From assembly GCF_018987265.1 (NCBI RefSeq), contig NZ_CP076853.1, positions 4,146,501 through 4,210,500 of the forward strand: a stretch of DNA of 64,000 nucleotides, read 5' to 3'. The notes below the pieces were generated by a model. That model ran no database searches and was not told the DNA's origin. It saw nothing but the letters and a program-made list of their open reading frames with translations. A program made the translations under genes and the position numbers. Source of the stretch: Rhizobium sp. WYJ-E13 (GTDB lineage Bacteria > Pseudomonadota > Alphaproteobacteria > Rhizobiales > Rhizobiaceae). Below are positions 10,168 through 20,521 of this stretch, piece by piece (position 1 is the first letter of the stretch; every line of letters begins with the position of its first letter).

Positions 10168-11312
10168 TGGATGTCGCCGCAAACCCGACGACAGCGCCCG
10201 TCCGTCCTCCACGGAAAGGTCTGCTGTCGCCGACCAACATCCGCCGCTGGCGGAATTTCAAGGCCAACAGGCGCGGTTACTGGTCGCTCTGGCTGTTTCT
10301 CGTCCTCTTCGTACTCAGCTTGCTTGCCGAGTTCATCGCCAACGACAAGCCGATCATCGCCTCCTACAAGGGCGAGATCCTTTTCCCTGTCGTCATCGAT
10401 TATCCCGAAGAGAAGTTCGGCGGCTTCCTGGCCGAGACGGACTACCGCTCCTCCGTCATATCGGATGAGATCAATGCCAATGGCTGGATGATCTGGCCGC
10501 CGATCCGCTATTCCTACCAGTCGGTCAATTCCAACATCCCGCATTCGGCCCCGACCGCCCCTTTCTGGCTGATGTCGTCGGAGGAGCGCTGCTCGGCCTA
10601 CCCGCAGGGCGTCAACGATCCCGGCTGCAGGCTCGGCAATCTCAACTGGCTCGGCACCGACGATCAGGCCCGCGACGTTCTTGCCCGCGTCATCTATGGC
10701 TTCCGCATTTCCGTTCTCTTCGGCCTGGTGCTCACCATCTGCTCGGCCGTCATCGGTGTGACGGCCGGTGCCATCCAGGGCTATTTCGGTGGCTGGACGG
10801 ATCTTCTCTTCCAGCGTTTCATCGAGATCTGGTCCTCGATGCCGGTGCTCTACATCCTGCTCATCATCGCCGCCATCCTGCCGCCCGGCTTCTTCGTGCT
10901 GCTCGGCATTATGCTGCTCTTCTCCTGGGTGGGCTTCGTCGGCGTCGTGCGCGCCGAATTCCTGCGTGCCCGCAATTTCGAATATGTCCGGGCCGCCCGG
11001 GCGCTCGGCGTCAACAACCACACCATCATGTGGCGGCATATGCTGCCGAATGCGATGGTCGCGACGCTGACCTTCCTGCCCTTCATCCTCTCGGGCTCGA
11101 TCACCACCCTGACCTCGCTCGACTTCCTAGGCTTTGGCATGCCGCCGGGCTCTCCTTCGCTCGGCGAGCTGATCGCCCAGGGCAAGGCCAATCTTCAGGC
11201 GCCATGGCTCGGGCTGACGGCTTTCTTCACCATGTCGATCATGCTCTCGCTGCTGATCTTCATCGGCGAGGCGGTGCGCGATGCCTTCGATCCGAGAAAG
11301 ACGTTCCAATGA
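10167..11312 (+). CDS. yejE: peptide ABC transporter permease (YejE-like)
   Basis: A 381-residue DppC/OppC-type permease. A cytoplasmic N-terminus is followed by membrane segment WLFLVLFVLSLLAEFIA, a large periplasmic region, then five more segments; the EAA loop is YVRAARALGVNNHTIMWRHMLPNA. The start at 10167 is fixed by the overlap with the preceding stop. Its own stop overlaps the ATPase start by four bases. It should pair with YejB to form the channel. Confidence 0.93.
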   Translation: MDVAANPTTAPVRPPRKGLLSPTNIRRWRNFKANRRGYWSLWLFLVLFVLSLLAEFIANDKPIIASYKGEILFPVVIDYPEEKFGGFLAETDYRSSVISDEINANGWMIWPPIRYSYQSVNSNIPHSAPTAPFWLMSSEERCSAYPQGVNDPGCRLGNLNWLGTDDQARDVLARVIYGFRISVLFGLVLTICSAVIGVTAGAIQGYFGGWTDLLFQRFIEIWSSMPVLYILLIIAAILPPGFFVLLGIMLLFSWVGFVGVVRAEFLRARNFEYVRAARALGVNNHTIMWRHMLPNAMVATLTFLPFILSGSITTLTSLDFLGFGMPPGSPSLGELIAQGKANLQAPWLGLTAFFTMSIMLSLLIFIGEAVRDAFDPRKTFQ

Positions 11313-12937
11313 GTGAAACACTCCTCTCCGTCCGCGATCTCTCGGTCGCCTTCCACCAGGGCGGCGAAACGTCGCTTGCCGTCGACCGCATCTCCTTCGA
11401 TATCGGGAAGGGCGAGGTCGTCGCGCTCGTCGGCGAATCCGGTTCCGGCAAGTCGGTCTCAGCCAATTCGGTGCTGCGGCTTCTGCCCTATCCCTCGGCA
11501 AGTCATCCTGGCGGCGCGATCTTCTTCAAGGGCAAGGATCTCTTGAAGGCCTCCGACCGCGAACTGCGTGAAGTGCGCGGCAACGACATCACCATGATCT
11601 TCCAAGAGCCGATGACATCGCTCAATCCGCTCCACACGATCGAAAAGCAGATTGCCGAAATCCTGGCGTTGCATCAGGGCCTGACCGGGGAGGCGGCGCG
11701 CACCCGCGTGCTGGAACTCTTGAACCAGGTTGGCATCCGCGAGCCGGAAAAACGGCTGAAAGCCTATCCGCATGAACTCTCTGGCGGCCAGCGTCAGCGT
11801 GTGATGATCGCGATGGCGCTCGCCAACCGTCCGGAGCTTCTGATCGCCGACGAACCGACCACCGCCCTCGACGTCACGGTCCAGGCGCAGATCCTCGAAC
11901 TCCTGCGCAGGCTGAAGGGCGAGCATGGCATGTCCATGCTCTTCATCACCCACGACCTTGGCATCGTGCGCAAATTTGCCGACCGCGTCTGCGTCATGAC
12001 CAAGGGCAAGATCGTCGAGACCGGGCCGGTGGAAGAGGTCTTCACCAGTCCGCAGCACGAATACACCCGCCACCTGCTCGCCTCAGAGCCGCGCGGCGAA
12101 CCGCCGGTGACAGACCCCTCCAAGCCGGTTGTCATGGAAGGCAATGACATCAAGGTCTGGTTCCCGATCAAGGCCGGTTTCATGCGCAAGGTCGTCGATC
12201 ACGTGAAGGCCGTCGATGGCATCGATTTGACGCTCAGAGCCGGGCAGACGCTCGGCGTCGTCGGCGAATCCGGCTCCGGCAAGACCACGCTCGGGCTGGC
12301 GCTGACGCGTCTCATCTCCTCGAAAGGGCGCATCTCCTTCGTCGGAAAAGATATAGCGAGCTATTCATTCACGGATATGCGGCCGCTGCGCAACCAGCTT
12401 CAGGTCGTCTTCCAGGATCCCTATGGTTCGCTGAGCCCGCGCATGTCGGTCGGGGATATCGTCGCCGAAGGCCTGAAAGTGCATGAGCGGTCTCTCTCCG
12501 CCGAGGAGCGCGACCAGCGCGTCTGCTGGGCGCTCGAAGAAGTCGGCCTCGATCCGCTCACCCGCTGGCGTTTCCCGCATGAATTCTCCGGCGGCCAGCG
12601 CCAGCGCATCGCAATTGCCCGTGCCATGGTCTTGAAGCCGCGCTTCGTCATGCTCGACGAGCCAACCTCGGCGCTCGACATGAGCGTGCAGGCGCAGGTC
12701 GTGGACCTCTTGCGCGACCTGCAGAAGAAGCACGATCTCGCCTATCTCTTCATCAGCCACGACCTGAGGGTGGTCAAGGCGCTCGCCAATGATGTCATCG
12801 TCATGCGTTTCGGCAAGGTCGTGGAGCAGGGGCCGTCATCGGAGATTTTCCGCGCGCCCAGAGATGATTATACCAAAGCGCTGATGGCAGCCGCCTTCAA
12901 TATCGAGGCGGTGCCGACACCAGCAGTTCAGCAATAA
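11309..12937 (+). CDS. yejF: peptide ABC transporter ATPase, two fused nucleotide-binding domains (YejF-like)
   Basis: A 542-residue protein with two complete OppD/OppF-type ATPases in tandem. The first has Walker A GESGSGKS, signature LSGGQRQR and Walker [13 protein letters not shown]; the second has [16 protein letters not shown] and [10 protein letters not shown]. One polypeptide can therefore energise the YejBE channel alone, as known for YejF. The four-base overlap with the permease stop fixes the start. The following dehydrogenase begins 24 bases downstream and could be on the same transcript. Confidence 0.94.
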   Translation: MSETLLSVRDLSVAFHQGGETSLAVDRISFDIGKGEVVALVGESGSGKSVSANSVLRLLPYPSASHPGGAIFFKGKDLLKASDRELREVRGNDITMIFQEPMTSLNPLHTIEKQIAEILALHQGLTGEAARTRVLELLNQVGIREPEKRLKAYPHELSGGQRQRVMIAMALANRPELLIADEPTTALDVTVQAQILELLRRLKGEHGMSMLFITHDLGIVRKFADRVCVMTKGKIVETGPVEEVFTSPQHEYTRHLLASEPRGEPPVTDPSKPVVMEGNDIKVWFPIKAGFMRKVVDHVKAVDGIDLTLRAGQTLGVVGESGSGKTTLGLALTRLISSKGRISFVGKDIASYSFTDMRPLRNQLQVVFQDPYGSLSPRMSVGDIVAEGLKVHERSLSAEERDQRVCWALEEVGLDPLTRWRFPHEFSGGQRQRIAIARAMVLKPRFVMLDEPTSALDMSVQAQVVDLLRDLQKKHDLAYLFISHDLRVVKALANDVIVMRFGKVVEQGPSSEIFRAPRDDYTKALMAAAFNIEAVPTPAVQQ

Positions 12938-12961
12938 AAACTGCCAGCCGTAAAGAAGATC

Positions 12962-13921
12962 ATGTCATCAAGGCCTCCCATTCTCGTCGACCTCAAGTTC
13001 GATCCCGAAAGCACCGCCCGCATCCTGAAGACCGCCTTTGCCGATCGCGGCAGCATCAATGCCGCCGATCTCGCCAGCAAGGGGCTCGACCTGACAGGCG
13101 TGGACTATGCGCTGCTCTGGAAGCCGGATGCCGATATCTTCCAGCGCGCGCCGAACCTGAAGGTACTCTTTTCCGGCGGCGCCGGGGTCGACAGCATCCT
13201 GTCCATTGCCGATCTGCCTGACATTCCGATCGTCCGTTTCGTCGATCGCAGCCTGACGACGCGCATGAGCGAATGGGTAGTCATGCAGTGCCTCATGCAT
13301 CTGCGCCTGCAGCGCGAGCATGACCGGCATCAGCGCGACCGTGTCTGGGGCAAGCGCGTCCCGCCGGAAGCCGCCGAAGTGACGGTCGGTGTCATGGGTC
13401 TCGGCATTCTCGGCCAGGATGCCGCCACCAAGCTGCGCGTTATGGGTTTCAATGTGATCGGCTGGTCGCGCTCGAAGAAGCAGGTGGACGGCATCGAAAC
13501 ATTCGGCGGTTCGGAATTCGATACGTTCCTGTCGAAGACCGATATCGTCGTCGGACTGCTGCCGCTGACGCCTGACACCACGGGTCTCTACGACAAGGCC
13601 TTCTTCGCCAAGCTTCGCCAGGGCGGCGCGCTCGGCAAGCCGGTCTTCATCAATGCGGGTCGCGGCAAGAGCCAGATCCAGGCCGATATCGTCGCCTCGA
13701 TTGAAAGCGGCGTGCTCGGCGGTGCCTCGCTCGATGTCTTCGAGGTCGAACCGCTGCCGGCGGATGATCCGCTTTGGCATCTGGAGAACGTCTTCATCAC
13801 GCCGCATGACGCCGCGACTTCCGAAGAGAATGCGCTCTTCCGTCATGTCGAGAGCCAGATAGCCCGCTTCGAACGCGGCGAGCCGCTGCAGTTCGTCGTC
13901 GATCGCAAAACGGGATACTGA
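12962..13921 (+). CDS. D-2-hydroxyacid dehydrogenase (glyoxylate/hydroxypyruvate reductase A-like)
   Basis: A 319-residue NAD(P)-dependent oxidoreductase. The Rossmann motif is VMGLGILGQDAATKLRVMG. The catalytic triad segments are visible: arginine in INAGRGKS, glutamate in DVFEVEPLP and histidine in FITPHDAA. Its short length and layout match the GhrA branch, which reduces glyoxylate and hydroxypyruvate. Substrate choice cannot be fixed from sequence. Confidence 0.88.
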   Translation: MSSRPPILVDLKFDPESTARILKTAFADRGSINAADLASKGLDLTGVDYALLWKPDADIFQRAPNLKVLFSGGAGVDSILSIADLPDIPIVRFVDRSLTTRMSEWVVMQCLMHLRLQREHDRHQRDRVWGKRVPPEAAEVTVGVMGLGILGQDAATKLRVMGFNVIGWSRSKKQVDGIETFGGSEFDTFLSKTDIVVGLLPLTPDTTGLYDKAFFAKLRQGGALGKPVFINAGRGKSQIQADIVASIESGVLGGASLDVFEVEPLPADDPLWHLENVFITPHDAATSEENALFRHVESQIARFERGEPLQFVVDRKTGY

Positions 13922-14008
13922 CCTCTTTCGGAACCATCCACCATCGCTTCTCGTTTCTTTCCAGAAGCACTGCAGGCTTGGCTTGCGGTTTACCGGAAGG
14001 AGACGATC

Positions 14009-14302
14009 ATGGCGCATATGGGAACGCGTTGGGGAAAGTCCGATCAGAAGCTTCATGAAGAAGCCCAGGTTTCGTCGCTCAAGGCCAGGCAGGGTCGCAT
14101 GGGCTATCGCATCCTGGCCGTGCTGATTGCCGCGCTGGTGCTGGCCTTTCTCATATGGATTCCAGTCGAGATCTGGGGCCAGAAGGAAGCAGATGACGTT
14201 GCCCCGCAGCAGCCCGGTCAAGAGATGCAGTCGCAGGTTCCGGAATCCCAGCAGCAGAATGGCGGCGCTGCCCCAAGTCAGCCCGCTGCACCGGCACAAT
14301 AG
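14009..14302 (+). CDS. small single-pass membrane protein of unknown function
   Basis: A 97-residue protein with a charged N-terminus, one membrane helix (ILAVLIAALVLAFLIWI, about residues 35-51) and a Gln/Pro/Ala-rich tail. An AAGGAG element sits eight bases before the ATG. A hairpin follows 25 bases after the stop. I do not recognise a family; the gene's signals look real. Confidence 0.7.
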   Translation: MAHMGTRWGKSDQKLHEEAQVSSLKARQGRMGYRILAVLIAALVLAFLIWIPVEIWGQKEADDVAPQQPGQEMQSQVPESQQQNGGAAPSQPAAPAQ

Positions 14303-14327
14303 CGATCCGATAGCTGGCATTTAAATG

Positions 14328-14370
14328 ACGTCCCGCAGCCATTCCCGCTACGGGACGTTGCCTGTTGTTT
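14328..14370 (+). terminator. Rho-independent terminator after the small membrane protein
   Basis: Arms ACGTCCCG (14328-14335) and CGGGACGT (14351-14358) form an eight-pair stem, followed by a T-rich stretch around 14361-14379. It lies between the membrane-protein stop and pncB, so pncB needs its own promoter. Confidence 0.75.
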
Positions 14371-14480
14371 TTTCTGGACTTTGCCGATCTATTTTTCGAT
14401 AAGAAGGCGCACGAGCCGGTTTCGTGCGCCGGCTGCAAGACGGCCGCACCTGACCGGATTGACGGACAGGCAGGAGCTTC

Positions 14481-15785
14481 ATGGCCAGGACCGATATCGC
14501 AAGGCGCGTCTATAATCATACCTGGAAACTCGATCCGATCGTGCGTAGTCTGATCGATACGGATTTCTACAAGCTCCTGATGCTGCAGATGATCTGGAAG
14601 CTCTATCCCGACGTCAATGCCTCCTTCACCCTCATCAACCGCACCAAACGCGTGCGCCTCGCAGAACAGATCGACGAGGGCGAACTGCGCGAGCAGCTCG
14701 ATCATGCGCGCACGCTGAGGCTCGCCAAGAAGGAGATGATCTGGCTTGCCGGTAACAGCTTCTATGGCCGCGCCCAGATCTTCGAGCCGGAATTCCTGGC
14801 CTGGCTCTCCAATTTCCAGTTGCCGGAATACGAGCTTTCCAAGAAAGACGGGCAATATGTGCTCGATTTCCATGGGTCGTGGAAGGAAACGACCATGTGG
14901 GAAATCCCCGCGCTCGCCATCATCAACGAGATGCGCTCGCGCGCAGCCATGAAGGCGATGGGGCCTTTCACGCTCGATGTTCTCTATGCCCGCGCCAAGG
15001 CCAAGATGTGGGCCAAGGTGGAAAAGCTTAAGGAATTGCCGGGCCTGCGTATTTCCGATTTCGGCACCCGCCGCCGCCACAGCTTTCTCTGGCAGCGCTG
15101 GTGCGTGGAAGCGCTGAAGGAAGGCATCGGCCCAGCCTTTACTGGCACCAGCAATGTATTGCTGGCTATGGATTCCGATCTCGAAGCCGTTGGCACCAAT
15201 GCCCACGAGCTGCCGATGGTCGCCGCAGCGCTTGCAGAGACGGACGAGCAGCTCAAGAACGCGCCCTACAAGGTGCTGCGCGACTGGAACAAGCTCTACG
15301 GCGGCAACCTGCTGATCGTGCTGCCGGATGCCTTCGGAACCGCCGCCTTCCTGCGCGATGCGCCGGAATGGGTGGCCGACTGGACCGGCTTCCGCCCGGA
15401 CAGCGCCCCGCCGATCGAAGGCGGAGAAAAGATTATCGACTGGTGGAAGAAGATGGGCCGCGACCCCCGACAGAAGCTTCTGATCTTCTCCGACGGTCTC
15501 GATGTCGATGCGATCATCGACACCTACAGGCATTTCGAGGGCCGTGTCCGCATGAGCTTCGGTTGGGGCACAAACCTGACGAATGATTTCGCCGGCTGCG
15601 CGCCGAACGACAGTTCCGACTTCCTGCCGATTTCCATCGTCTGCAAGGTCAGCGACGCCAATGGCCGCCCGGCCGTCAAGCTTTCGGACAATCCCCAGAA
15701 GGCGACCGGCGAACCGGCCGAGGTCGAGCGCTACCTGCAATTCTTCGGCACCGAGGATCGCACCGATCAGGCCGTGCTGGTCTAA
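14481..15785 (+). CDS. pncB: nicotinate phosphoribosyltransferase
   Basis: First step of the Preiss-Handler NAD salvage route: nicotinate plus PRPP and ATP gives nicotinate mononucleotide. The 434-residue length is normal. Family segments are [13 protein letters not shown] near the N-terminus, FGTRRRHSF with the histidine that is phosphorylated in this family, GTSNVLLAM and, later, [12 protein letters not shown]. It is preceded by a terminator and converges on the DUF72 gene two bases beyond its stop. Confidence 0.95.
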   Translation: MARTDIARRVYNHTWKLDPIVRSLIDTDFYKLLMLQMIWKLYPDVNASFTLINRTKRVRLAEQIDEGELREQLDHARTLRLAKKEMIWLAGNSFYGRAQIFEPEFLAWLSNFQLPEYELSKKDGQYVLDFHGSWKETTMWEIPALAIINEMRSRAAMKAMGPFTLDVLYARAKAKMWAKVEKLKELPGLRISDFGTRRRHSFLWQRWCVEALKEGIGPAFTGTSNVLLAMDSDLEAVGTNAHELPMVAAALAETDEQLKNAPYKVLRDWNKLYGGNLLIVLPDAFGTAAFLRDAPEWVADWTGFRPDSAPPIEGGEKIIDWWKKMGRDPRQKLLIFSDGLDVDAIIDTYRHFEGRVRMSFGWGTNLTNDFAGCAPNDSSDFLPISIVCKVSDANGRPAVKLSDNPQKATGEPAEVERYLQFFGTEDRTDQAVLV

Positions 15786-15786
15786 A

Positions 15787-16767
15787 TCAGGGTCCCGACC
15801 GCAACGCCGGCCAGTGCTGGCGCGGCTCCTCGACCACCGTCCTGCCGCCACGGCGTGTCGGTTTGACGGCAACACTGTCATCCGGCGGCAGCGCGACGCC
15901 GAGCTTCCCGGCGAGCGAACGGGCATCGGTGGGAGCGCGTACCTTCACGTCATTGTCGAAATAGACATAGACATCGCGGCCCTTGGCCGAGCGTTTCAGC
16001 GGCGGCTCGACGCGTTTCGCATCATCGGGCTCGATCCCATGCGTCCAGGCATCGATGCGTGCAGCCCAGCGAACAAGCGCTTCGTCATCATAGCCACTGA
16101 CATAAAGCTGCTCGGGCCCATGCAGGCGGCAATAGACGAAATCCGCCGTCACATCCATCAGCAGCGGCCATTCCACCGTATCGGCAACCACCAGCCCCAC
16201 CTTGTGTTTGCGCAGCAGTTCGATGAACTCAGGCGTGCAGAAACTATCATGACGGATTTCCAGCGCATGACGCATCGGCTGCGTCCTCTCGCTCGTCGTC
16301 CAGGCGCGGCCGTCGAGCCGTTCGTCGTGCCGTTCCGCCATATCGGCCGCAGCATCCGTATCCCTTGGCAGCATTGCCAGAAAATGGTCGAAGAGCTCGG
16401 CATCGAATTTCTGCCTTGGCGGAAATTGCCAGAGGATCGGCCCTAATTTCGGCCCCAGTCGCAGCAGGCCCGAGGCGAGGAAATTGGCAAGCGGCGTCTC
16501 GACGCCTCGCAGCCGCTTGAGATGGGTGATGTAGCGCGAGCCCTTCACCGAAAAGACGAATCCGTCAGGCGTTTCATCGCGCCAACTGGCGAAAGCATCC
16601 GGCTTCTGCAGCCCATAAAACGTGCCGTTGATCTCGATGGAGGGAAACTGCCGCGAGGCAAAGGCAAGCTCGCTCTTCCTGGTCAGTCCCTCGGGATAGA
16701 AGACACCGCGCCAGGGCGTATAGGTCCATCCCGATATGCCGATGCGGATCGTGCCTGTCTTTGCCAT
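15787..16767 (-). CDS. DUF72 family protein
   Basis: A 326-residue protein with the DUF72 hallmarks: N-terminal IRIGISGWTYTPWRGVFYP, the segment IEINGTFYGLQ, and FVYCRLHGPEQLY. It probably folds as a TIM barrel. No biochemical role is established for the family. The start at 16767 drops a short arginine-rich leader of the longer frame. It converges tail-to-tail with pncB. Confidence 0.85.
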   Translation of the reverse strand: MAKTGTIRIGISGWTYTPWRGVFYPEGLTRKSELAFASRQFPSIEINGTFYGLQKPDAFASWRDETPDGFVFSVKGSRYITHLKRLRGVETPLANFLASGLLRLGPKLGPILWQFPPRQKFDAELFDHFLAMLPRDTDAAADMAERHDERLDGRAWTTSERTQPMRHALEIRHDSFCTPEFIELLRKHKVGLVVADTVEWPLLMDVTADFVYCRLHGPEQLYVSGYDDEALVRWAARIDAWTHGIEPDDAKRVEPPLKRSAKGRDVYVYFDNDVKVRAPTDARSLAGKLGVALPPDDSVAVKPTRRGGRTVVEEPRQHWPALRSGP

Positions 16768-17256
16768 GGAAAGGGAACGGTGCCGGTGCGTTCTTGTTCC
16801 CAAATGAAAAAAGCGTCGCCTGGCCGGCAGCGGCTCGCATCGTCGTCAGCAAATATCAGCCGGTCGGCTTCGCCGCTCCCCTCATGCTGACGGGCTCTGT
16901 GATTATATCCTTGCTAAGGTCCGGCCGTATCCGCGCGGCAAATGTTCGCCTGCAGACGGCGGGCCGTTACGGCGGCGGGGCGCGGCTTTTTGCTGAAATG
17001 ACAGGTCGTCCGGGAGCACTGAAATTCTGACATCTCGCGCAGCCTCCACGAATGCCTTGCGAACCGGTCTTCGCGGGCCTGCCCCTCCGATGCGGTCAGG
17101 CGTTGCGCGAGTGCGCAATGCTGCTTAGTGCGCCTCCGCACCGCCCCATCATCTCCTGCTGAGTAACATAGTTATATTATTATATCAGAATAATCTAATT
17201 GACATCTTTCTGCGTCAACTTCACAAGTTCTTCTACTCTGGGGGAGGATACTTGAA
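16768..17256. other. intergenic stretch without a supportable gene
   Basis: About 490 bases between the DUF72 start and the first methyltransferase. Short frames exist on both strands but none has a ribosome site plus plausible composition. The right part (17160-17220) is visibly AT-rich, the first sign of the accessory region that follows, and probably holds the promoter of the next gene. Confidence 0.5.
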
Positions 17257-18060
17257 TTGTGGAAGGCTCTAGCAAAAGAACTTACACCGCCGGTGGTCCT
17301 TCGTGCAGCAAGGAAGCTTCGACGCCGCGCAGATGACGCGGTTGTCGTTCCTCGCGTCGGCTTCTTCGGCAACTATTCCAGCTACGGTGAAGCCCTGGCG
17401 GATTGCGACAAAGACTATCAGTCTGACGGTATTCTCGAAGTTACCCGGCAGAATACGAAGAAGGTGAGGGACTCCGGTCGGGTTGACATTTCACCTCACC
17501 TGGCGCCGTTTTTCTCCTCGTTCTTCCTGGCGACAGCAGACTTGGGATCGAGCACTACCAGGGTCATCGACTACGGCGGCGCGATGGGTGCACACTATTT
17601 CCATGTTCGCAAGCTGCTGCCGAGTAGGTACAAGTTGCGCTGGCGAGTTGTGGATCTTCCGAGAACGTCGCAGGTCGCGAGCGAGGAATTCGCAAGCGAC
17701 GAACTCTCCTTTGCCGACAAACTGGACGCAAGTGCGCCCGCAGACGTCATCATTGCAAGCGGTGTGTTTCAGGTCCTTGCCGATCCGCATGATGCCATCA
17801 GGAGGCTTCTTTCGATCGAAGGGAAACACTTCATCTTCCCGTTGATTCCGATCGCAGAGAGTGACGAAGACCGCCTGACAGTCGAATATGTTTCTCCTTC
17901 TCTGGCTGAGATGTCGATCCCTCATTGGTTCTTCTCGCGGGCGTCAATCGAGCAAAGCTTGTCTTCCCGCCGCCAGCTCGCGACCTGGCGTCATGCTGAA
18001 TATACCAATCCGCTCGACGGAAAGCCGTGCGAGTATTTCGGATATCACCTGGTTCCGTAG
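17257..18060 (+). CDS. TIGR04325-type putative methyltransferase (first of two)
   Basis: A 267-residue protein with a Rossmann-like SAM-binding segment VIDYGGAMGAHYFHVRKLL (about residues 105-123), then VVDLPRTSQVA and IIASGVFQVLADP, a layout matching the TIGR04325 family found in surface-polysaccharide loci. The start is a TTG with a strong GGGGGAGG element 12 bases upstream; no better ATG exists. The second copy 360 bases downstream is related. Substrate unknown; modification of a cell-surface sugar is an inference from family context. Confidence 0.7.
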   Translation: MWKALAKELTPPVVLRAARKLRRRADDAVVVPRVGFFGNYSSYGEALADCDKDYQSDGILEVTRQNTKKVRDSGRVDISPHLAPFFSSFFLATADLGSSTTRVIDYGGAMGAHYFHVRKLLPSRYKLRWRVVDLPRTSQVASEEFASDELSFADKLDASAPADVIIASGVFQVLADPHDAIRRLLSIEGKHFIFPLIPIAESDEDRLTVEYVSPSLAEMSIPHWFFSRASIEQSLSSRRQLATWRHAEYTNPLDGKPCEYFGYHLVP

Positions 18061-18422
18061 CGGAATCCTCCACCGATGCGTTGTTATCATCTGCGCTAGC
18101 TCTCGGCAAAACTGTGCTCGCCGATGAAGGTGGCGAGTCAAGCCCGCTGGCGATTTGAACTGCCGTGTGGAAGGAAGCGCGACGTCGCCGCACGATTTAA
18201 CCTTCGAATCCAAGGTCCTAAATCTTGGCCTCGGAACGAGAAGTGACTGAGGACATTGTAATTGTGTGCCACAGCGTCTTCCCAGATCAACCACTTCTAA
18301 TGGCTCGTCATCACGACGTGCCCGCGGTCGACGCAACGTGATTGGTAAATATTAGCGAATTCTCATGGGCTTTTCGCCACCCTCCACTACCTCTGACAGA
18401 GACGCACTAGGGGGGAGCGGGA
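18061..18422. other. spacer between the two methyltransferases
   Basis: About 360 bases with no supportable gene. The end of the spacer (18350-18415) is AT-rich and probably carries the promoter for the second methyltransferase, whose GGGGGAGCGGG ribosome site is at 18411-18421. No terminator hairpin was recognised. Confidence 0.5.
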
Positions 18423-19202
18423 ATGAAATATCTAGTTAGACTTGCGAAATCGATCGTGCCGGCAAGCGTGAAAACGGCCGTTGTGAAATGGCGCGATCCG
18501 CCTACGCACTATCCAAATTGGGCTGCTGCAGTGGAGGCAGCTAACGAAAGCTATGCGTCTGAAAGTTTGACCGCATTCCGCATCGCCCGCGCCAAGAGGA
18601 ACGAGGGCCTTGAGGCAGCTATGGTCAATCCCTCGCCGGAGTTCGTCGAGAGTATAAAGGGAGCGTCCTCTTTCGTCGACTTTGGCGGCTCTACCGGCGA
18701 ATTCTGCATGGTGATTAAACAGAAGCTTCCTCATTGCCAATTTACGGTCGTGGAAAATGCCGCACTTGTTGCAGCAGCAAGAGAACTCAGGCCTGGGATA
18801 AGCTTTGCCGACACGCTGCCGGACACCTTCGATGTGTTCTATAGCAGTGGTACGCTCCAATACTTAAAGGAACCATATCTCATATGGAGGGAAGCGCTGT
18901 CCCGCACGAGACAAGTTGCCTTCCTCGCAAGAAATGCGTTTTCGTACCGACCTGCTTACACTGTTCAGAAATCAAGGTTGTTCGACAACGGTGCCGGGGC
19001 GATACCTGAGGGATTCTCGGACGGTTGGATCCAGTATCCTCACCAAACCATTTCGGAGCAGATCATACACGAGATGGCAGAAGCGCAAGGTTTCAAGTTG
19101 CTCCATCGGGAGGGGGGGAAAAACAGTGGCGCCATTGCATCGGATTCATACGGTGCTGACTTGCTGTTTACGCGAATTACCGTCGCACGTTCCATCCGCT
19201 GA
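18423..19202 (+). CDS. TIGR04325-type putative methyltransferase (second of two)
   Basis: A 259-residue protein of the same type as the gene at 17257. It has a basic N-terminal helix, a SAM-type loop FVDFGGSTGEFCMVIKQKLP (about residues 80-99), VVENAALVAAAREL, and YSSGTLQYLKEP, corresponding position by position to the VFQVLADP segment of the first copy. Strong purine-rich ribosome site. Sequence divergence between the two copies is large, so they probably act on different substrates or came in separately. It converges on the esterase-like gene. Confidence 0.72.
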   Translation: MKYLVRLAKSIVPASVKTAVVKWRDPPTHYPNWAAAVEAANESYASESLTAFRIARAKRNEGLEAAMVNPSPEFVESIKGASSFVDFGGSTGEFCMVIKQKLPHCQFTVVENAALVAAARELRPGISFADTLPDTFDVFYSSGTLQYLKEPYLIWREALSRTRQVAFLARNAFSYRPAYTVQKSRLFDNGAGAIPEGFSDGWIQYPHQTISEQIIHEMAEAQGFKLLHREGGKNSGAIASDSYGADLLFTRITVARSIR

Positions 19203-19222
19203 AGGATGGGGTGGTGGCATTT

Positions 19223-20143
19223 TCAGAGGTCCAACGCGGCCTTTAAGGCTGCAACGGCCAGCGTGGCGCGCTTTTCTGCGCCTGCTTCATTCAGCTGCGT
19301 ATTGTCGTAGCGATCAGCGGAGCCAATCGATTCAACGTCCTCGCCGGCAAACACGGTCTGGTTGTCGACGACCGAAGCCTGTGCTGCCAGAACGCCCCTG
19401 TTCGTTTTGCCATTGAAATATGCTTCGCGTGCGACGAGAAACGGGCATCCAGGGATAACCCGCTTGAACTCCGCAATCACCTTCTGCAGACTGGCGGCAT
19501 AGAAGGCTTCGGGTGTGTTGACGATCGTGTCGCTTTCGCCCTGACCCCACATGATAGCGGTACATGGAAGACCCGCATCACGCATCCTGCGACCGACCAC
19601 GCTGATGTTGTGCCCCAGGAACGGCCAGGTGAACGGGTCGGCCCATTGATCGACACGCGTAGCGCCGACCGCCATCGGGACGAGAATGACGCGGTCGTAA
19701 TGCCCGTCAGCGATGAGCTTATCGGCCATTCGCATCATCCAGGTCCCGCGCTTGTCGGTGACGGCGCTGCCGGCGACATTGATACCCAGCAGCGGGTCCT
19801 TCGCCCTGTAAAGCTTGCCGTCGTAGATGTTGAGTTGATCGATATTCCCGTTGACTGGGACATACGGTGTCGGGATGTTGTTGACGCTCGTTTGGCCGAC
19901 GAAAACAAGAACGGCGGTTCTTGCGAGATTGCCTGTTGGCACTTCCACTCGGTCCGTCAGGTCGAGGAAAGGATCGGCTCCCGGGATAACGCTTTGCGGA
20001 GGGGCTATGTAATAGGCTTTTGGAATTGGGTTGCGGTGATAGTCAGTCGCGGCTCCCACGAACAGCATGACCGGCACGAGCGCGATACCAAGCCAAGCAT
20101 CCCATTTTAATGACCGCAGGGATGACCACCATTTGTGAATCAT
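19223..20143 (-). CDS. membrane-anchored SASA/SGNH esterase-like protein with altered active site
   Basis: About 306 residues: a short cytoplasmic N-terminus, one membrane anchor (WLGIALVPVMLFVGAA), then an SGNH domain of the sialate O-acetylesterase type. Block III is clear (IMWGQGESDTIV). The first block, normally GQSN, reads FVGQTSVNN, and the last block, normally DxxH, reads DNTQLNEAG, so the serine and histidine expected in an active esterase are displaced or replaced. It may be a degenerate or divergent acyl-sugar enzyme. Neighbouring methyltransferases suggest a surface-glycan context. The longer frame starts at 20176. Confidence 0.68.
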   Translation of the reverse strand: MIHKWWSSLRSLKWDAWLGIALVPVMLFVGAATDYHRNPIPKAYYIAPPQSVIPGADPFLDLTDRVEVPTGNLARTAVLVFVGQTSVNNIPTPYVPVNGNIDQLNIYDGKLYRAKDPLLGINVAGSAVTDKRGTWMMRMADKLIADGHYDRVILVPMAVGATRVDQWADPFTWPFLGHNISVVGRRMRDAGLPCTAIMWGQGESDTIVNTPEAFYAASLQKVIAEFKRVIPGCPFLVAREAYFNGKTNRGVLAAQASVVDNQTVFAGEDVESIGSADRYDNTQLNEAGAEKRATLAVAALKAALDL

Positions 20144-20521
20144 GTCTGTGCGCCTCCGTTGCCGCGCTCCAGCCACCGCAATTCATGGTAGCATATTCAG
20201 ATGTATCCAACATATTTCATCCGCACTGGCAAGACAGGGAATTCATTCGGAGCCGATGCCAGATTCCGCGCCCGTGCGCCAAAGGATGAGGCCTTAGCCA
20301 CATCATCCGGCAGCAGGGATATTCTAGCTTCCCGGCAAGCTAGGACAAAAGGCTGCCGTGCGCGGTGAGCCCCGTGAGCTTGGCGGGGTGGTGCGGACTA
20401 CGCCGTGGATCGCGGCCGCAGCAGCGGCTTCGGCAGGCGGCATTTTAAGCAATTGCTGATGCAATGGTGGCATGACAATGCTGCTGAAGTCAAAACAGCT
20501 TCTTCAGATCGGGAGGTAACC
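20144..20521. other. spacer upstream of the esterase and lipoprotein genes
   Basis: About 380 bases with divergent genes on both sides. No frame in it is supportable. It presumably contains the two opposing promoters; I could not recognise specific boxes. Confidence 0.45.
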
